From an uncultured Bacteroidota bacterium (lineage in GTDB: Bacteria > Bacteroidota > Bacteroidia > Chitinophagales > Chitinophagaceae): DNA of 64,000 nucleotides. Below, in pieces: positions 1-8,668 of the stretch (the first letter of the stretch is position 1; each line of letters begins with the position of its first letter). The position numbers and the translations under genes were made by a program. The DNA is taken from positions 20,831 to 84,830 of the forward strand of contig CAIJXU010000093.1 in NCBI GenBank assembly GCA_903824725.1. Reading direction: 5' to 3'. A model generated the notes under the pieces. The model was given only the letters and a program-made list of their open reading frames with translations. It did no database searches and was not told where the DNA came from.

Positions 1-150
1 GATCAATTGATCTCGGTAGACAACGCCTATCTATTCAAACAAGACATAAAAAATAGTCAATTGTTTATTTTACCTAATGTCGGGCATATCCCTATGGAGG
101 AATCCTACCTAAAAGTGGCGAATGCCATTCAGGCTTTTATTAATCACTAA
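1..150 (+). CDS. alpha/beta hydrolase, C-terminal fragment (5' end outside window)
   Basis: Frame 1 is open from the first base to TAA at 148-150 and gives the last 49 residues of a protein. The segment FILPNVGHIPMEES, followed by a helix ending in AIQAFINH, is the typical end of an alpha/beta hydrolase: the His of VGH would be the catalytic base, and the Asp near the start of the fragment could be the catalytic acid. The substrate cannot be told from this part. The gene ends 57 bases before rhaT, but a promoter-like element lies between them, so it need not belong to the rhamnose operon. Confidence 0.7.
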   Translation, partial: DQLISVDNAYLFKQDIKNSQLFILPNVGHIPMEESYLKVANAIQAFINH

Positions 151-155
151 AAGAG

Positions 156-197
156 TTTGATTTTGACCAAAGACTTGTTAAATTTACTTGAATTTAA
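156..197 (+). promoter_or_regulatory. candidate rhamnose operon promoter with overlapping inverted repeat
   Basis: TTTG at 156-159 and TAAATTTA at 179-186 (7 of 8 to TAnnTTTG) are separated by 19 nt, the spacing of Bacteroidota sigma-ABfr promoters. The -7 box overlaps an inverted repeat TTAAATT (178-184) / AATTTAA (191-197), which could be an operator. Transcription would start near 193, about 15 nt before the rhaT ATG. The repeat is very AT-rich, so it may be chance. Confidence 0.45.
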
Positions 198-207
198 ATA
201 AGTAGGC

Positions 208-1263
208 ATGCAAGTATTATTGGGCGTTATTTTTCATTTTATTGGAGGATTTGCTTCTGGTAGTTTTTATATGCCCTATAAAAAAGTAAAACAATGGAAT
301 TGGGAAAGTTACTGGATTATTGGAGGTTTATTTTCATGGCTTATCGTTCCCCCTCTTGCCGCTTATTTAACCATACCTGGATTTGTAGAAATTATCAAAG
401 CCACTCCTATTGATACCATAAAATACACATTATTCTTTGGCGTATTATGGGGATTTGGCGGATTAACTTATGGGCTTGGTGTAAGGTATTTAGGAATGTC
501 ATTGGGTAATTCAGTGGTCTTAGGTTTTTGTTCTGCTTTTGGCGCCTTAGTCCCTTCTATCTATTATAATTTTAATCCCACACAAGGAAAAACAACATTC
601 AACGAATTAATAGGGACCACCTGGGGTCGTATTGTTTTAGTAGGCGTTTTGATATGCTTGTTGGGGATTTATCTTTCTGGAAAAGCCGGGATGATGAAAG
701 AAAAAGAAATGACGGAAATAGAAAAACAAAAATCCGTTGCAGAATTTAATTTAGTAAAAGGATTAGTCGTTGCTATTTTTTCAGGGATCATGAGTGCTTG
801 TTTTAATTTTGGTATTGAAGCAGGAAAGCCAATGGCAGAAGCTGCTGTAGCGCATGGCTTGAATCCACTTTTTCAAAATAATGTGATCTATGTTATTTTA
901 TTATGGGGTGGCCTAGCTACTAATTTTATTTGGTGCTTTATATTAAATACAAAAAATAAATCCTTTGGCAATTACACTAATAAAGAAACGCCTTTGTTAA
1001 AAAATTATTTATTGTCGGCACTAGCAGGTACTACTTGGTTTTTACAATTCTTTTTTTATGGCATGGGCGAAAGTAAATTAGGAAATGGAGCAAGTAGTTG
1101 GATTTTGCATATGGCTTTTATTATATTAGTAGCCAATATGTGGGGCATAGTATTAAAGGAATGGAAAGGCGTAAGTAAAAAAACAAAAGCAACCATCACA
1201 TTGGGTATTGCCACCATCATATTATCTGTGTTGGTAGTGGGTTATGGCAATTCATTAAAATAA
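208..1263 (+). CDS. rhaT: L-rhamnose/proton symporter RhaT
   Basis: Inner-membrane permease of 351 residues, close to the 344 of E. coli RhaT, with about ten hydrophobic segments. The N-terminus (GVIFHFIGGFASGSFYMPYK, then WNWESYWIIGGLFSW) is the characteristic start of the RhaT family, a branch of the drug/metabolite transporter superfamily. It should bring L-rhamnose into the cytoplasm with protons. It is the first gene of a same-strand cluster that supplies every step from mutarotation to aldol cleavage, which strongly supports rhamnose as substrate. The ATG at 208 is the only good start and lies just after a promoter-like element. No rhamnose-type regulator (AraC, LacI or GntR class) is visible nearby. 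Confidence 0.93.
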   Translation: MQVLLGVIFHFIGGFASGSFYMPYKKVKQWNWESYWIIGGLFSWLIVPPLAAYLTIPGFVEIIKATPIDTIKYTLFFGVLWGFGGLTYGLGVRYLGMSLGNSVVLGFCSAFGALVPSIYYNFNPTQGKTTFNELIGTTWGRIVLVGVLICLLGIYLSGKAGMMKEKEMTEIEKQKSVAEFNLVKGLVVAIFSGIMSACFNFGIEAGKPMAEAAVAHGLNPLFQNNVIYVILLWGGLATNFIWCFILNTKNKSFGNYTNKETPLLKNYLLSALAGTTWFLQFFFYGMGESKLGNGASSWILHMAFIILVANMWGIVLKEWKGVSKKTKATITLGIATIILSVLVVGYGNSLK

Positions 1264-1296
1264 AAAATAAATCAAACAATAGAAAAATCATTCATC

Positions 1297-3414
1297 ATGT
1301 CAGGAAACAAAACATTTAAGTTCGTAAGTTATTTATGGGAAGAAGCAAAAGCAAAAGCCTTAGCAGGTGACGAAGTTGCATTATTGGTATACCGATCCAA
1401 TTTATTAGGAGCCGATTTAAGATTAACCAATTATGGTGGTGGAAATACTTCTTGTAAAGTGGCTAGTATGGATCCACTTACTCAAAAACAAGTAGAAGTG
1501 ATGTGGGTGAAGGGAAGTGGTGGCGACCTGGGAACAATGAAAAAAGAAGGCCTTGCTGCACTTTATTTGGACCGCTTGCATGACTTGCAAAATATATACA
1601 AGGGACTTGCCTTTGAAGATGAAATTGTTGCTTTATACAACCATTGCATATTTGACTTTGACTCTAAAGCACCTTCTATTGATACTGCATTACATGGATT
1701 ACTTCCTTTCAAACATATTGACCACTTACATCCTGATGCCGCCATTGCAATTGCTGCAGCAAAGGATGGTGAAAAAATTACAAAGGAATTATTTAAAGGA
1801 ACCATTGGATGGGTTCCTTGGCAAAGACCAGGCTTTGATTTAGGACTACAATTAAAAAAATGCCTCGAAGACAATCCTGGTATTAGAGGTATCATGTTAG
1901 GTTCGCATGGTTTATTTACTTGGGGCGACACTGCATATGAAAGTTATATAAATACGTTGGAGGTCATCGAAATTTGTGCGCAATACCTTGAAGATAGTTA
2001 CATCAAAAAAGGTGCCGCATTCAAAGGACAAAAAATAAATGCCTTGCCAAAGGAAGAAAGAATGACACAAGCGGCAGCATTGGCCCCCATTTTAAGAGGC
2101 TTTTGCTCGTCTGAAACAAAAATGATTGGACACTTCACCGACGATGATCGTGTTTTAGAATTTATTAATTCAACTGATTTAGATCGATTAGCGCCCATGG
2201 GTACAAGTTGTCCTGATCATTTTTTAAGAACTAAAATTGCACCACTTGTTTTAAATATCCCTGCGGATATTGACATGAAAAACAGTGCCGACATAAAGCA
2301 AAAAATAGAACCTCTATTTATTGCTTACCGAAAAATGTATTCGGATTATTATCAACAATGTAAAAGAGACAATAGCCCTGCGCTACGAGATGCAAACCCA
2401 GTGGTCATATTGTTTCCAGGAGTGGGCATGTTTACTTTTGCAAAAGACAAACAAACAGCAAGGGTTTCCTCTGAATTTTATACCAATGCAATTAATGTAA
2501 TGAAAGGGGCTGAAGCCATTTCAAGTTATACTTCACTTCCTTTACAAGAGGCTTTCAATATTGAATATTGGTTATTAGAGGAAGCAAAATTACAAAGAAT
2601 GCCAAAAGCAAAATCCTTAAAAGGAAAAATTGCATTGGTGACTGGAAGTGGCGGTGGTATTGGAAAAGCAATCGCTCATAAATTTGCAAGCGAAGGTGCT
2701 TGTGTTATTTTATCTGATAATAATTTAGAAAGATTGCAATTAGCAAAGGATGAATTTATTGCTGCTTATGGAAAAGATGTCGTTGCTGCTGATATACTTG
2801 ATGTAACTGATGTAGCTAGTATTAAAAAAACAATGCAAACAGCCTCTTTACAATTTGGTGGATTAGATATCATTGTAAATAATGCAGGTTTATCTATTTC
2901 AAAAACAATGGAAGATCATACTGAACAAGATTGGGACTTACTATATGATGTATTGGTGAAAGGTCAATTTTTAGTAACACAAAGTGCTATTGATATGATG
3001 CGCAAGCAGGCCGTGGGGGGAGATATATTAAATATAGTAAGTAAAAATGCATTGGTGAGTGGCCCTAATAATGCAGGATATGGCTCGGCCAAAGCAGCAC
3101 AACTTCATTTAAGTAGATTGAATGCAGCCGAACTAGGTAAGGATAAAATTAGAGTGAATGTGGTGAATCCAGATGCGGTCATTGCCGGAAGTAATATATG
3201 GAGTAGTGGATGGGCCGAGGGTCGTGCAAAAGCATATGGTATTAGTATTGAAGCCTTACCTGAATATTATGCAAGTAGGACTTTATTAAATGAAATCATT
3301 TTACCAACAGATATTGCAAATGCTTGTTTTGCTTATGTGGGTGGCTTGTTAAATAAAACAACAGGAAATGTAATCAATGTAGATGGTGGTATCGCCAATT
3401 CATTTGTTAGATAA
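1297..3414 (+). CDS. rhaEW: bifunctional L-rhamnulose-1-phosphate aldolase / L-lactaldehyde dehydrogenase
   Basis: A 705-residue fusion. Residues 1 to about 430 form a class II aldolase/adducin domain with the zinc-site His cluster in HIDHLHPDA and a further His in GSHGLFTWG. Residues from about 440 form a short-chain dehydrogenase: Rossmann motif TGSGGGIGKA near 449, NNAG near 530, and the catalytic pair in YGSAK near 595. The family, known from Bacillus subtilis YuxG (RhaEW), splits rhamnulose-1-phosphate into DHAP and L-lactaldehyde and oxidises the aldehyde to lactate with NAD. It lies 33 nt after rhaT and 10 nt before rhaM. The domain order and length match Bacteroidota homologues; nothing appears broken. 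Confidence 0.92.
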   Translation: MSGNKTFKFVSYLWEEAKAKALAGDEVALLVYRSNLLGADLRLTNYGGGNTSCKVASMDPLTQKQVEVMWVKGSGGDLGTMKKEGLAALYLDRLHDLQNIYKGLAFEDEIVALYNHCIFDFDSKAPSIDTALHGLLPFKHIDHLHPDAAIAIAAAKDGEKITKELFKGTIGWVPWQRPGFDLGLQLKKCLEDNPGIRGIMLGSHGLFTWGDTAYESYINTLEVIEICAQYLEDSYIKKGAAFKGQKINALPKEERMTQAAALAPILRGFCSSETKMIGHFTDDDRVLEFINSTDLDRLAPMGTSCPDHFLRTKIAPLVLNIPADIDMKNSADIKQKIEPLFIAYRKMYSDYYQQCKRDNSPALRDANPVVILFPGVGMFTFAKDKQTARVSSEFYTNAINVMKGAEAISSYTSLPLQEAFNIEYWLLEEAKLQRMPKAKSLKGKIALVTGSGGGIGKAIAHKFASEGACVILSDNNLERLQLAKDEFIAAYGKDVVAADILDVTDVASIKKTMQTASLQFGGLDIIVNNAGLSISKTMEDHTEQDWDLLYDVLVKGQFLVTQSAIDMMRKQAVGGDILNIVSKNALVSGPNNAGYGSAKAAQLHLSRLNAAELGKDKIRVNVVNPDAVIAGSNIWSSGWAEGRAKAYGISIEALPEYYASRTLLNEIILPTDIANACFAYVGGLLNKTTGNVINVDGGIANSFVR

Positions 3415-3424
3415 ATAATGCTTT

Positions 3425-3739
3425 ATGCAACAGTTGGCATTTGAAATGAAATTAATGAAAGGCTATGAAGCGGAGTACCAAAAAAGGCATACTGCTATTT
3501 GGCCCGAATTAACTGCATTACTAAAGTCCCATGGCGTGAGTGAATATTATATTTACTTAAATGAGCAAAGTTTAAGTTTATTTGGAATCATGAAAGTGGA
3601 GGACCCTATTCAATTGGATGCATTACCTCATCACCCCATTATGAAAAAGTGGTGGGCGTATATGAAAGACATTATGGAAACCAATTCAGATTATTCTCCC
3701 TTATCTATTTCCTTAAAGAATGTTTTTTACATGCCTTAA
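3425..3739 (+). CDS. rhaM: L-rhamnose mutarotase
   Basis: A 104-residue cytoplasmic protein, the usual size of RhaM. Family signatures are visible: YQKRHTAIWPEL with the catalytic His near residue 22, SEYYIYLNE, and the C-terminal HPIMKKWW with the paired Trp. RhaM interconverts the alpha and beta anomers of L-rhamnose so that the isomerase receives its preferred form. It sits between rhaEW and rhaI with gaps of 10 and 11 nt, so co-translation is likely. Confidence 0.92.
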   Translation: MQQLAFEMKLMKGYEAEYQKRHTAIWPELTALLKSHGVSEYYIYLNEQSLSLFGIMKVEDPIQLDALPHHPIMKKWWAYMKDIMETNSDYSPLSISLKNVFYMP

Positions 3740-3750
3740 TCAATTAATTT

Positions 3751-5022
3751 ATGAGAATTAACAAAGCAACTATTGACCAACATAATGAGGCCCATTTAAA
3801 AACGCATCAGCAAAAGTTGGCTTATATAAGTGGGCAGTTAAGTGAGGTGGAGGCGGTTATTCAAAAATTAATGGATTTTAATGTAGCCATTCCTAGTTGG
3901 GCATTAGGTACAGGAGGTACTAGGTTTGCAAGATTTTCAGGAGCAGGCGAACCCGCCACCTTACAAGATAAAATGGAAGATGTAGGTTTATTACATGCAC
4001 TTAATAAATCAAGTGGTGCCATATCACTTCATATTCCTTGGGACATCCCAGATGATTACAAATCAATACAAAAATTAGCAGCAGATTTAGATTTAAAATT
4101 TGATGCTGTGAATTCAAATACTTTTCAGGATCAAAAGGGCCAATTACAAAGTTATAAATTTGGATCCCTTCAGCATACGAATAAAGCAGTACGACAACAA
4201 GCGATTCAACATAATATAGAAGTGATACAACACGGAACTGCATTAGGGTCAAAGGCACTCACCGTATGGTTAAGTGATGGGAGTTGTTTTCCAGGTCAAC
4301 TTAATTTTAGAAAAGCTTTTCAAAATACACTCGAAGGTTTACAGGAAATTTATGCTGCCTTACCGTCGGATTGGAAAATATTTATTGAATATAAAGCCTT
4401 TGAGCCTAATTTTTATTCTACGACTGTAGGAGATTGGGGTCAATCTTTATTATATGCAAATAAGTTGGGCCCTCAAGCATTCACCTTAGTGGATCTTGGT
4501 CATCATTTACCTAATGCCAATATTGAACAAATTGTGGCTTTATTATTAATGGAAAAAAAATTAGCAGGATTCCATTTTAATGATAGTAAATATGGCGATG
4601 ACGATTTAACAGTAGGAAGTATAAAGCCATACCAGTTATTTTTAATTTTTAATGAATTAGTAGAGGGCATGGATGCGAGGGGAATGAATCATGCAAAGGA
4701 TTTAGGATGGATGATTGATGCAAGTCATAATGTAAAAGACCCCTTAGAGGATTTAATACAATCCGTTGAAGCCATTATGATTTCCTATGCACAAGCATTA
4801 TTAGTGGATCGAAATAAATTAAATGAGGCCCAAGAAAATAATGATGTGGTTGCTGCACAAGAAATTTTACAAAATAGGTTTAGAACCGATATCAGGGCCT
4901 TAGTAGCGGAAGCCAGACTAAGAAGCAATGGTGCTTTAGATCCGCTTTCATTTTACAGAACACAACAAATCAGAAGTCAATTAATCAAACAAAGAGGTAA
5001 TACCATCGCAACAGGATTATAA
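3751..5022 (+). CDS. rhaI: L-rhamnose isomerase (Pseudomonas stutzeri-type sugar isomerase)
   Basis: A 423-residue xylose-isomerase-like TIM-barrel protein. Family features include WALGTGGTRF near residue 50, ALTVWLSDGSCFPGQ, the metal-binding EYKAFEPNFYSTTVGDW, and DLGHHLPNANIEQIV followed by GFHFNDSKYGDDD, which hold the acidic and His ligands of the two-metal site. It converts L-rhamnose to L-rhamnulose. It is of the RhaI type, not the E. coli RhaA type. It overlaps rhaB by one base (TAATG), showing tight translational coupling. Confidence 0.9.
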   Translation: MRINKATIDQHNEAHLKTHQQKLAYISGQLSEVEAVIQKLMDFNVAIPSWALGTGGTRFARFSGAGEPATLQDKMEDVGLLHALNKSSGAISLHIPWDIPDDYKSIQKLAADLDLKFDAVNSNTFQDQKGQLQSYKFGSLQHTNKAVRQQAIQHNIEVIQHGTALGSKALTVWLSDGSCFPGQLNFRKAFQNTLEGLQEIYAALPSDWKIFIEYKAFEPNFYSTTVGDWGQSLLYANKLGPQAFTLVDLGHHLPNANIEQIVALLLMEKKLAGFHFNDSKYGDDDLTVGSIKPYQLFLIFNELVEGMDARGMNHAKDLGWMIDASHNVKDPLEDLIQSVEAIMISYAQALLVDRNKLNEAQENNDVVAAQEILQNRFRTDIRALVAEARLRSNGALDPLSFYRTQQIRSQLIKQRGNTIATGL

Positions 5023-6341
5023 TGAATGCAACTCCCGTCATACTTATATTTGATATTGGAAAAACCAATAAAAAATTATTGCTCTTTAATGAATCCTATG
5101 ATTTGGTATATGAATCTATTGAACAGTTTGCCGAAATAAAGGATGAAGACGGATTTGAGGGTGAGGATATTATCATGTTAAAGCAGTGGATGTATAAGTC
5201 ATTTCAGGAAATTATGGACAATGCCTCCTTTGAAATTAAAGCCATTAATTTTTCTGGTTATGGTGCCAGTTTTGTTTTTTTAGATCATGAAGACAATGAA
5301 ATCACGCCATTGTATAATTACCTCAAACCTTTAGATAAGGAAATTAGTGATTCTTTTTATACTCAATATGGTGGCGAAATGCATATGGCAAAGGAGACTG
5401 CCTCGCCTATTTTAGGAAATTTAAATTCAGGGATGCAGTTGTACCGAATAAAAAAGCAAGTTCCTGCTAAATTTGATTCCATTAATACAGCTTTACACTT
5501 ACCTCAATACTTAAGTTTTTTATTTACCAAACAATGCTATTCGGATATTACAAGTATTGGTTGTCATACCCATTTATGGAATTTTAATAAAATGGAATAC
5601 CATGACTGGGTTGCAAAGGAAGGGATATCAGATAAACTAGCACCCATTAAAAAAAGTGATGATGTAGTAGATATTTCTTTTCCATTATATCATACCCAAC
5701 TTAAAGTGGGCATCGGATTACACGATAGTTCGGCAGCATTGGTGCCCTATATTCATTCTTTTCAGGAGCCCTATATTTTAATTTCAACTGGTACATGGAG
5801 TATTAGCTTAAACCCCTTTAATCAAAGTACTCTTACCGAACAAGAATTGCAACAAGATTGTTTATGTTATATTTCCTACACTGGCCAACCCATTAAGGCT
5901 TCCCGCTTATTTGCTGGCAATCAACATGAGCAAGAAATAAAAAAATTAGCGCAGCAATTTAATACGGCATTAGATTATTATAAAACCGTTGACTTTAATA
6001 TTGCTATTTATAAAAACATTATAGAGTCTGGTGACCTTGCTTCTATCGAAACTTATGAAGAAGCGTATCATCTTATGATACATCATATTATTCAACAACA
6101 AGTGATTAGCTCCAATTTGGTATTGCAAAATGCAGATGTCCGTCAAATATTTGTAGATGGTGGGTTTAGTAATAACCCCGTTTTTATGCATTATTTAGCT
6201 GCCGCTTATCCTGATAAAAAAGTTTTTGCAGCAACCCTTTCACAAGCTTCAAGTTTAGGAGCGGCCATGGCTATTCATGCCCATTGGAATTCAAAAAGCA
6301 TTCCACAACAACTGATTCAATTAAAACAATATTTGTTTTAA
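5022..6341 (+). CDS. rhaB: L-rhamnulose kinase, FGGY family
   Basis: A 439-residue FGGY carbohydrate kinase, somewhat shorter than E. coli RhaB (489). The N-terminal phosphate-binding segment LIFDIGKTNKKLLLF, the central ISTGTWSISLNP and the C-terminal IFVDGGFSNNPVFMHYLAA (adenosine motif) match the fold. It phosphorylates L-rhamnulose for the RhaEW aldolase. The sugar assignment comes mainly from operon position: its ATG shares a base with the rhaI stop codon. It is the last gene before a strong terminator. Confidence 0.87.
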   Translation: MNATPVILIFDIGKTNKKLLLFNESYDLVYESIEQFAEIKDEDGFEGEDIIMLKQWMYKSFQEIMDNASFEIKAINFSGYGASFVFLDHEDNEITPLYNYLKPLDKEISDSFYTQYGGEMHMAKETASPILGNLNSGMQLYRIKKQVPAKFDSINTALHLPQYLSFLFTKQCYSDITSIGCHTHLWNFNKMEYHDWVAKEGISDKLAPIKKSDDVVDISFPLYHTQLKVGIGLHDSSAALVPYIHSFQEPYILISTGTWSISLNPFNQSTLTEQELQQDCLCYISYTGQPIKASRLFAGNQHEQEIKKLAQQFNTALDYYKTVDFNIAIYKNIIESGDLASIETYEEAYHLMIHHIIQQQVISSNLVLQNADVRQIFVDGGFSNNPVFMHYLAAAYPDKKVFAATLSQASSLGAAMAIHAHWNSKSIPQQLIQLKQYLF

Positions 6342-6353
6342 ATTATAGAAATT

Positions 6354-6395
6354 AAAAAAGCCCCGTTCCAATACATTGGAACGGTGCTTTTTTTT
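6354..6395. terminator. bidirectional terminator between rhaB and the MFS gene
   Basis: A perfect 10-bp stem (6363-6372 with 6375-6384, loop AC) is extended by GC pairs outside one mismatch and flanked by an A run on the left and a T run on the right. The symmetry lets it serve both convergent genes. Confidence 0.88.
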
Positions 6396-6412
6396 ATAAA
6401 TTCAATGATGCT

Positions 6413-7621
6413 TTATGCGTGTTGTTTCTTTTTTCCAAAGAAATACAAAGCAGTAAATGCAACAATAAGTATCGCTGGGAAAAGCAACATATTAGATAAA
6501 GTAGATTGGCCTGCAGCTAAATCTGCTGCATCGCCTATTAATCCTTTACCTTCTGCAATCACCTTATTATCTTTAATCCATCCACCAATGATGGGTTGGA
6601 ACATAGAAGAGGAGAACATTCCAATACCACCCAAGATTGAAAGACCAAGGGCTCCAGTTTGAGGTAAATTTTCTGCAATATAACCAAGCATATTAGGCCA
6701 GAAATAACAAATACCTAATGCATAAAATACAGCTGCAACATATAACATAGAGCCTTGCATGGTACTCATCATATAAAGTCCTATTACACCAAAAACAGCA
6801 GAACCTAACAATACGCCTACTGTATTTAATTGCTTAATCAATGGACCAGCAAAGTAGCGACCTACCGCCATCAATCCTGTTACCAATGCTAAAATTAACA
6901 TAGGACTTGCACCCGCTTTTGCTAAAATAGGTCCTACCCATTGTTGTGGACCAAATTCTGAAATAGCAGTAAGTGCCATACAAGCGGCCATGAATAAATA
7001 TAATGGATTCAACATGGCTTTGAAATTAGCCACCACTGAATTTTCTGCAATTCTTGGCTTAGGAAAACTTTGGCCATAAAATAAAACTGCATAAATAATA
7101 GTTGGAATTAAAATGATCCAAATTTGTGCTTGCCAATGTAAGTTTGCATCTGTCATGAACTTAGAAACTAATGCGCCTATTACAATTCCACCTGGGAACC
7201 ACATATGAAAACGATTAATTTTTTTGTTAAAGTCCAATCCTGAATAAGAATCAGCAATCATAGGATTACATGCTGCTTCGGTACATCCATTGCCTAGCCC
7301 AATTAATAAAGTAGAAATTAATAAGGTGCTGTAGCCTGTTGCATAAATGGTTAATAAAATACCCACTGTATGCGCGACTAAGGCAATTTGCATAATGAAT
7401 TTAGGTCCCATAGAAGTATAAAAAATACCCCCTAAAATCATTGAAATCGGAAATCCAAGAAACCACATTGAATTGATGGTTCCAAGTTGGACAGTGTCTA
7501 AATTCATTTCTGTTCCCAACTGTGTTAGTATCCCTGCTCGTATACTGAACGAAAAAGCCGTCGTGATAAGTGCAAAGCAACTAGCCATGAATAGGCGATT
7601 TGCATTAATTGGTTGACTCAT
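6413..7621 (-). CDS. sugar MFS transporter
   Basis: A 402-residue major facilitator protein with about twelve membrane segments. GLGNGCTEAACNPMIADSY in the first half resembles the ANP-containing motif of the FHS (fucose/galactose/hexose symporter) branch, so a monosaccharide is the likely substrate, but which one cannot be read from sequence. It converges on the rhamnose operon and stops 18 nt from the shared terminator. The ATG at 7621 gives a normal N-terminus leading straight into the first membrane segment. Two direct copies of TTGGTTTTA lie just upstream of the start. Confidence 0.8.
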   Translation of the reverse strand: MSQPINANRLFMASCFALITTAFSFSIRAGILTQLGTEMNLDTVQLGTINSMWFLGFPISMILGGIFYTSMGPKFIMQIALVAHTVGILLTIYATGYSTLLISTLLIGLGNGCTEAACNPMIADSYSGLDFNKKINRFHMWFPGGIVIGALVSKFMTDANLHWQAQIWIILIPTIIYAVLFYGQSFPKPRIAENSVVANFKAMLNPLYLFMAACMALTAISEFGPQQWVGPILAKAGASPMLILALVTGLMAVGRYFAGPLIKQLNTVGVLLGSAVFGVIGLYMMSTMQGSMLYVAAVFYALGICYFWPNMLGYIAENLPQTGALGLSILGGIGMFSSSMFQPIIGGWIKDNKVIAEGKGLIGDAADLAAGQSTLSNMLLFPAILIVAFTALYFFGKKKQHA

Positions 7622-7627
7622 AAGTAA

Positions 7628-7650
7628 TTGGTTTTAGTGATTTGGTTTTA
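7628..7650. repeat. direct repeat TTGGTTTTA x2 upstream of the MFS start
   Basis: Copies at 7628-7636 and 7642-7650, period 14, begin 7 nt from the MFS start codon on its upstream side. They lie in the leader and could bind a regulator; no function is shown. Confidence 0.4.
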
Positions 7651-7719
7651 AGTACTTTGAAGCTAAATAATCTTAGTCTTTTTTCCAAAATAACCAAGCT
7701 ATATTTTTACCATCTTATT

Positions 7720-7737
7720 CATAATATTAATATTATG
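7720..7737. promoter_or_regulatory. perfect 18-bp palindrome CATAATATTAATATTATG
   Basis: The 188-base gap between the MFS start and the VIT-family stop holds this perfect 18-bp palindrome about 100 nt upstream of the MFS start codon. It is an operator candidate for the transporter gene. It is entirely AT except two bases, so chance is possible. Confidence 0.35.
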
Positions 7738-7809
7738 CAGAAATTTATAGAACCAATTCGAGCGCATTTACATTAAGTATTTCTCAACCGAGTATGACGA
7801 CATTCTAAA

Positions 7810-8517
7810 CTAAGCGGCTTCGATAAGTTTAGCAATAGTAAAAGCAGCGCCTGCAGCTACTGCTCCAATCATCATTACTTTTAATCCCCCCAACCAAGGA
7901 TTAATACCAGTGATTTTGCTTTTAAAGAACCCAAATATATATAAGCAAATCAGGGTGATGATCGCAGATACTTTTAATCCATCAATTGCATTTTCTACAA
8001 AAAAATACGGCACTAATGGCACCATTCCGCCAACAATATAGCTGGTTCCAATATTAAAAGCACTTTTTTTAGCTCTTTTGGGGTCAGGTTTTTGTAAACC
8101 CAACTCATGTTTCATCATAAATTCAACCCAACGATCATCATCTTTAATAATTTCCATGGTCGCCTCCTCGGCGGTAGCTGGACTTAAGCCCCATTCTATA
8201 AAAACGCGTCGAACTTCGTCTATTTCAACCTCTCTTTTATGTTCTAACTCCCAATATTCTTTTTTTAACTCGCTATTATAATGATCTTGCTCGGTTTTGC
8301 CTGCCAAATAACCTCCTAGTCCCATTGCAATACTCCCTGCTGCAATTTCTGCAATACCCGCTATCCAAATTAAACTCACATTGCCTTGTACAGCTCCACT
8401 TAAGCCAGCCGCTAATGCAAAGGGGACAGTAAGCCCATCACTCATTCCTATGACAATATCTGTTAATAAATCGCTGCTTTGTAAATGTTCTTCAAGGTGT
8501 AAATGAGTGGGTTCCAT
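7810..8517 (-). CDS. VIT1/CCC1-family membrane transporter (iron/manganese)
   Basis: A 235-residue protein of the VIT/CCC1 family. The start MEPTHLHLEEHLQSSDLLTDIVIGMSDGLTVPFALAAGLSG contains the family's first helix with its DGL motif, and AGIAEIAAGSIAMGLGGYLA is the second. A charged cytoplasmic insertion with EVRRVFIEWG and DDRWVEFMMKHELGL resembles the metal-binding domain of plant VIT1. Later helices lie near 190-235. These proteins move Fe(II) or Mn(II) out of the cytoplasm. An in-frame start 41 codons upstream exists, but the added residues are not family-like and lie across the promoter, so ATG 8517 is chosen. Confidence 0.85.
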   Translation of the reverse strand: MEPTHLHLEEHLQSSDLLTDIVIGMSDGLTVPFALAAGLSGAVQGNVSLIWIAGIAEIAAGSIAMGLGGYLAGKTEQDHYNSELKKEYWELEHKREVEIDEVRRVFIEWGLSPATAEEATMEIIKDDDRWVEFMMKHELGLQKPDPKRAKKSAFNIGTSYIVGGMVPLVPYFFVENAIDGLKVSAIITLICLYIFGFFKSKITGINPWLGGLKVMMIGAVAAGAAFTIAKLIEAA

Positions 8518-8547
8518 GATAATTATTTTAATACGATAGGGATCTAC

Positions 8548-8555
8548 CAAATTTA
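8548..8555 (-). promoter_or_regulatory. -7 box for the VIT-family gene
   Basis: TAAATTTG on the minus strand is an exact TAnnTTTG match, 30 nt from the ATG at 8517. The nearest upstream TTTG (8582-8585) is 26 nt away, longer than usual. Confidence 0.5.
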
Positions 8556-8579
8556 AGCAAAAAATGATAAATTTAGAGA

Positions 8580-8593
8580 GGCAAATATTTGCC
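8580..8593. promoter_or_regulatory. perfect 14-bp palindrome GGCAAATATTTGCC between divergent genes
   Basis: Lies in the 151-base gap between the divergent VIT-family and DUF1080 genes, upstream of the VIT -7 box. Position and perfect symmetry fit an operator for one or both genes. No regulator gene adjoins it. Confidence 0.4.
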
Positions 8594-8668
8594 GTTATTA
8601 ACCAATATAGGCAATTGATGAGCGAATAACCCGCTCTCATTGTTTTAAAAATTTCTTAAAACTATTTC

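Noticed and set aside
6384..6662. Plus-strand open frame at the 3' end of the MFS gene
   Set aside because: It is antisense to a well-supported transporter and begins inside the terminator region.
8518..8640. 41-residue N-terminal extension of the VIT-family protein
   Set aside because: The residues do not resemble the family and would cover the -7 box; ATG 8517 gives the normal start.
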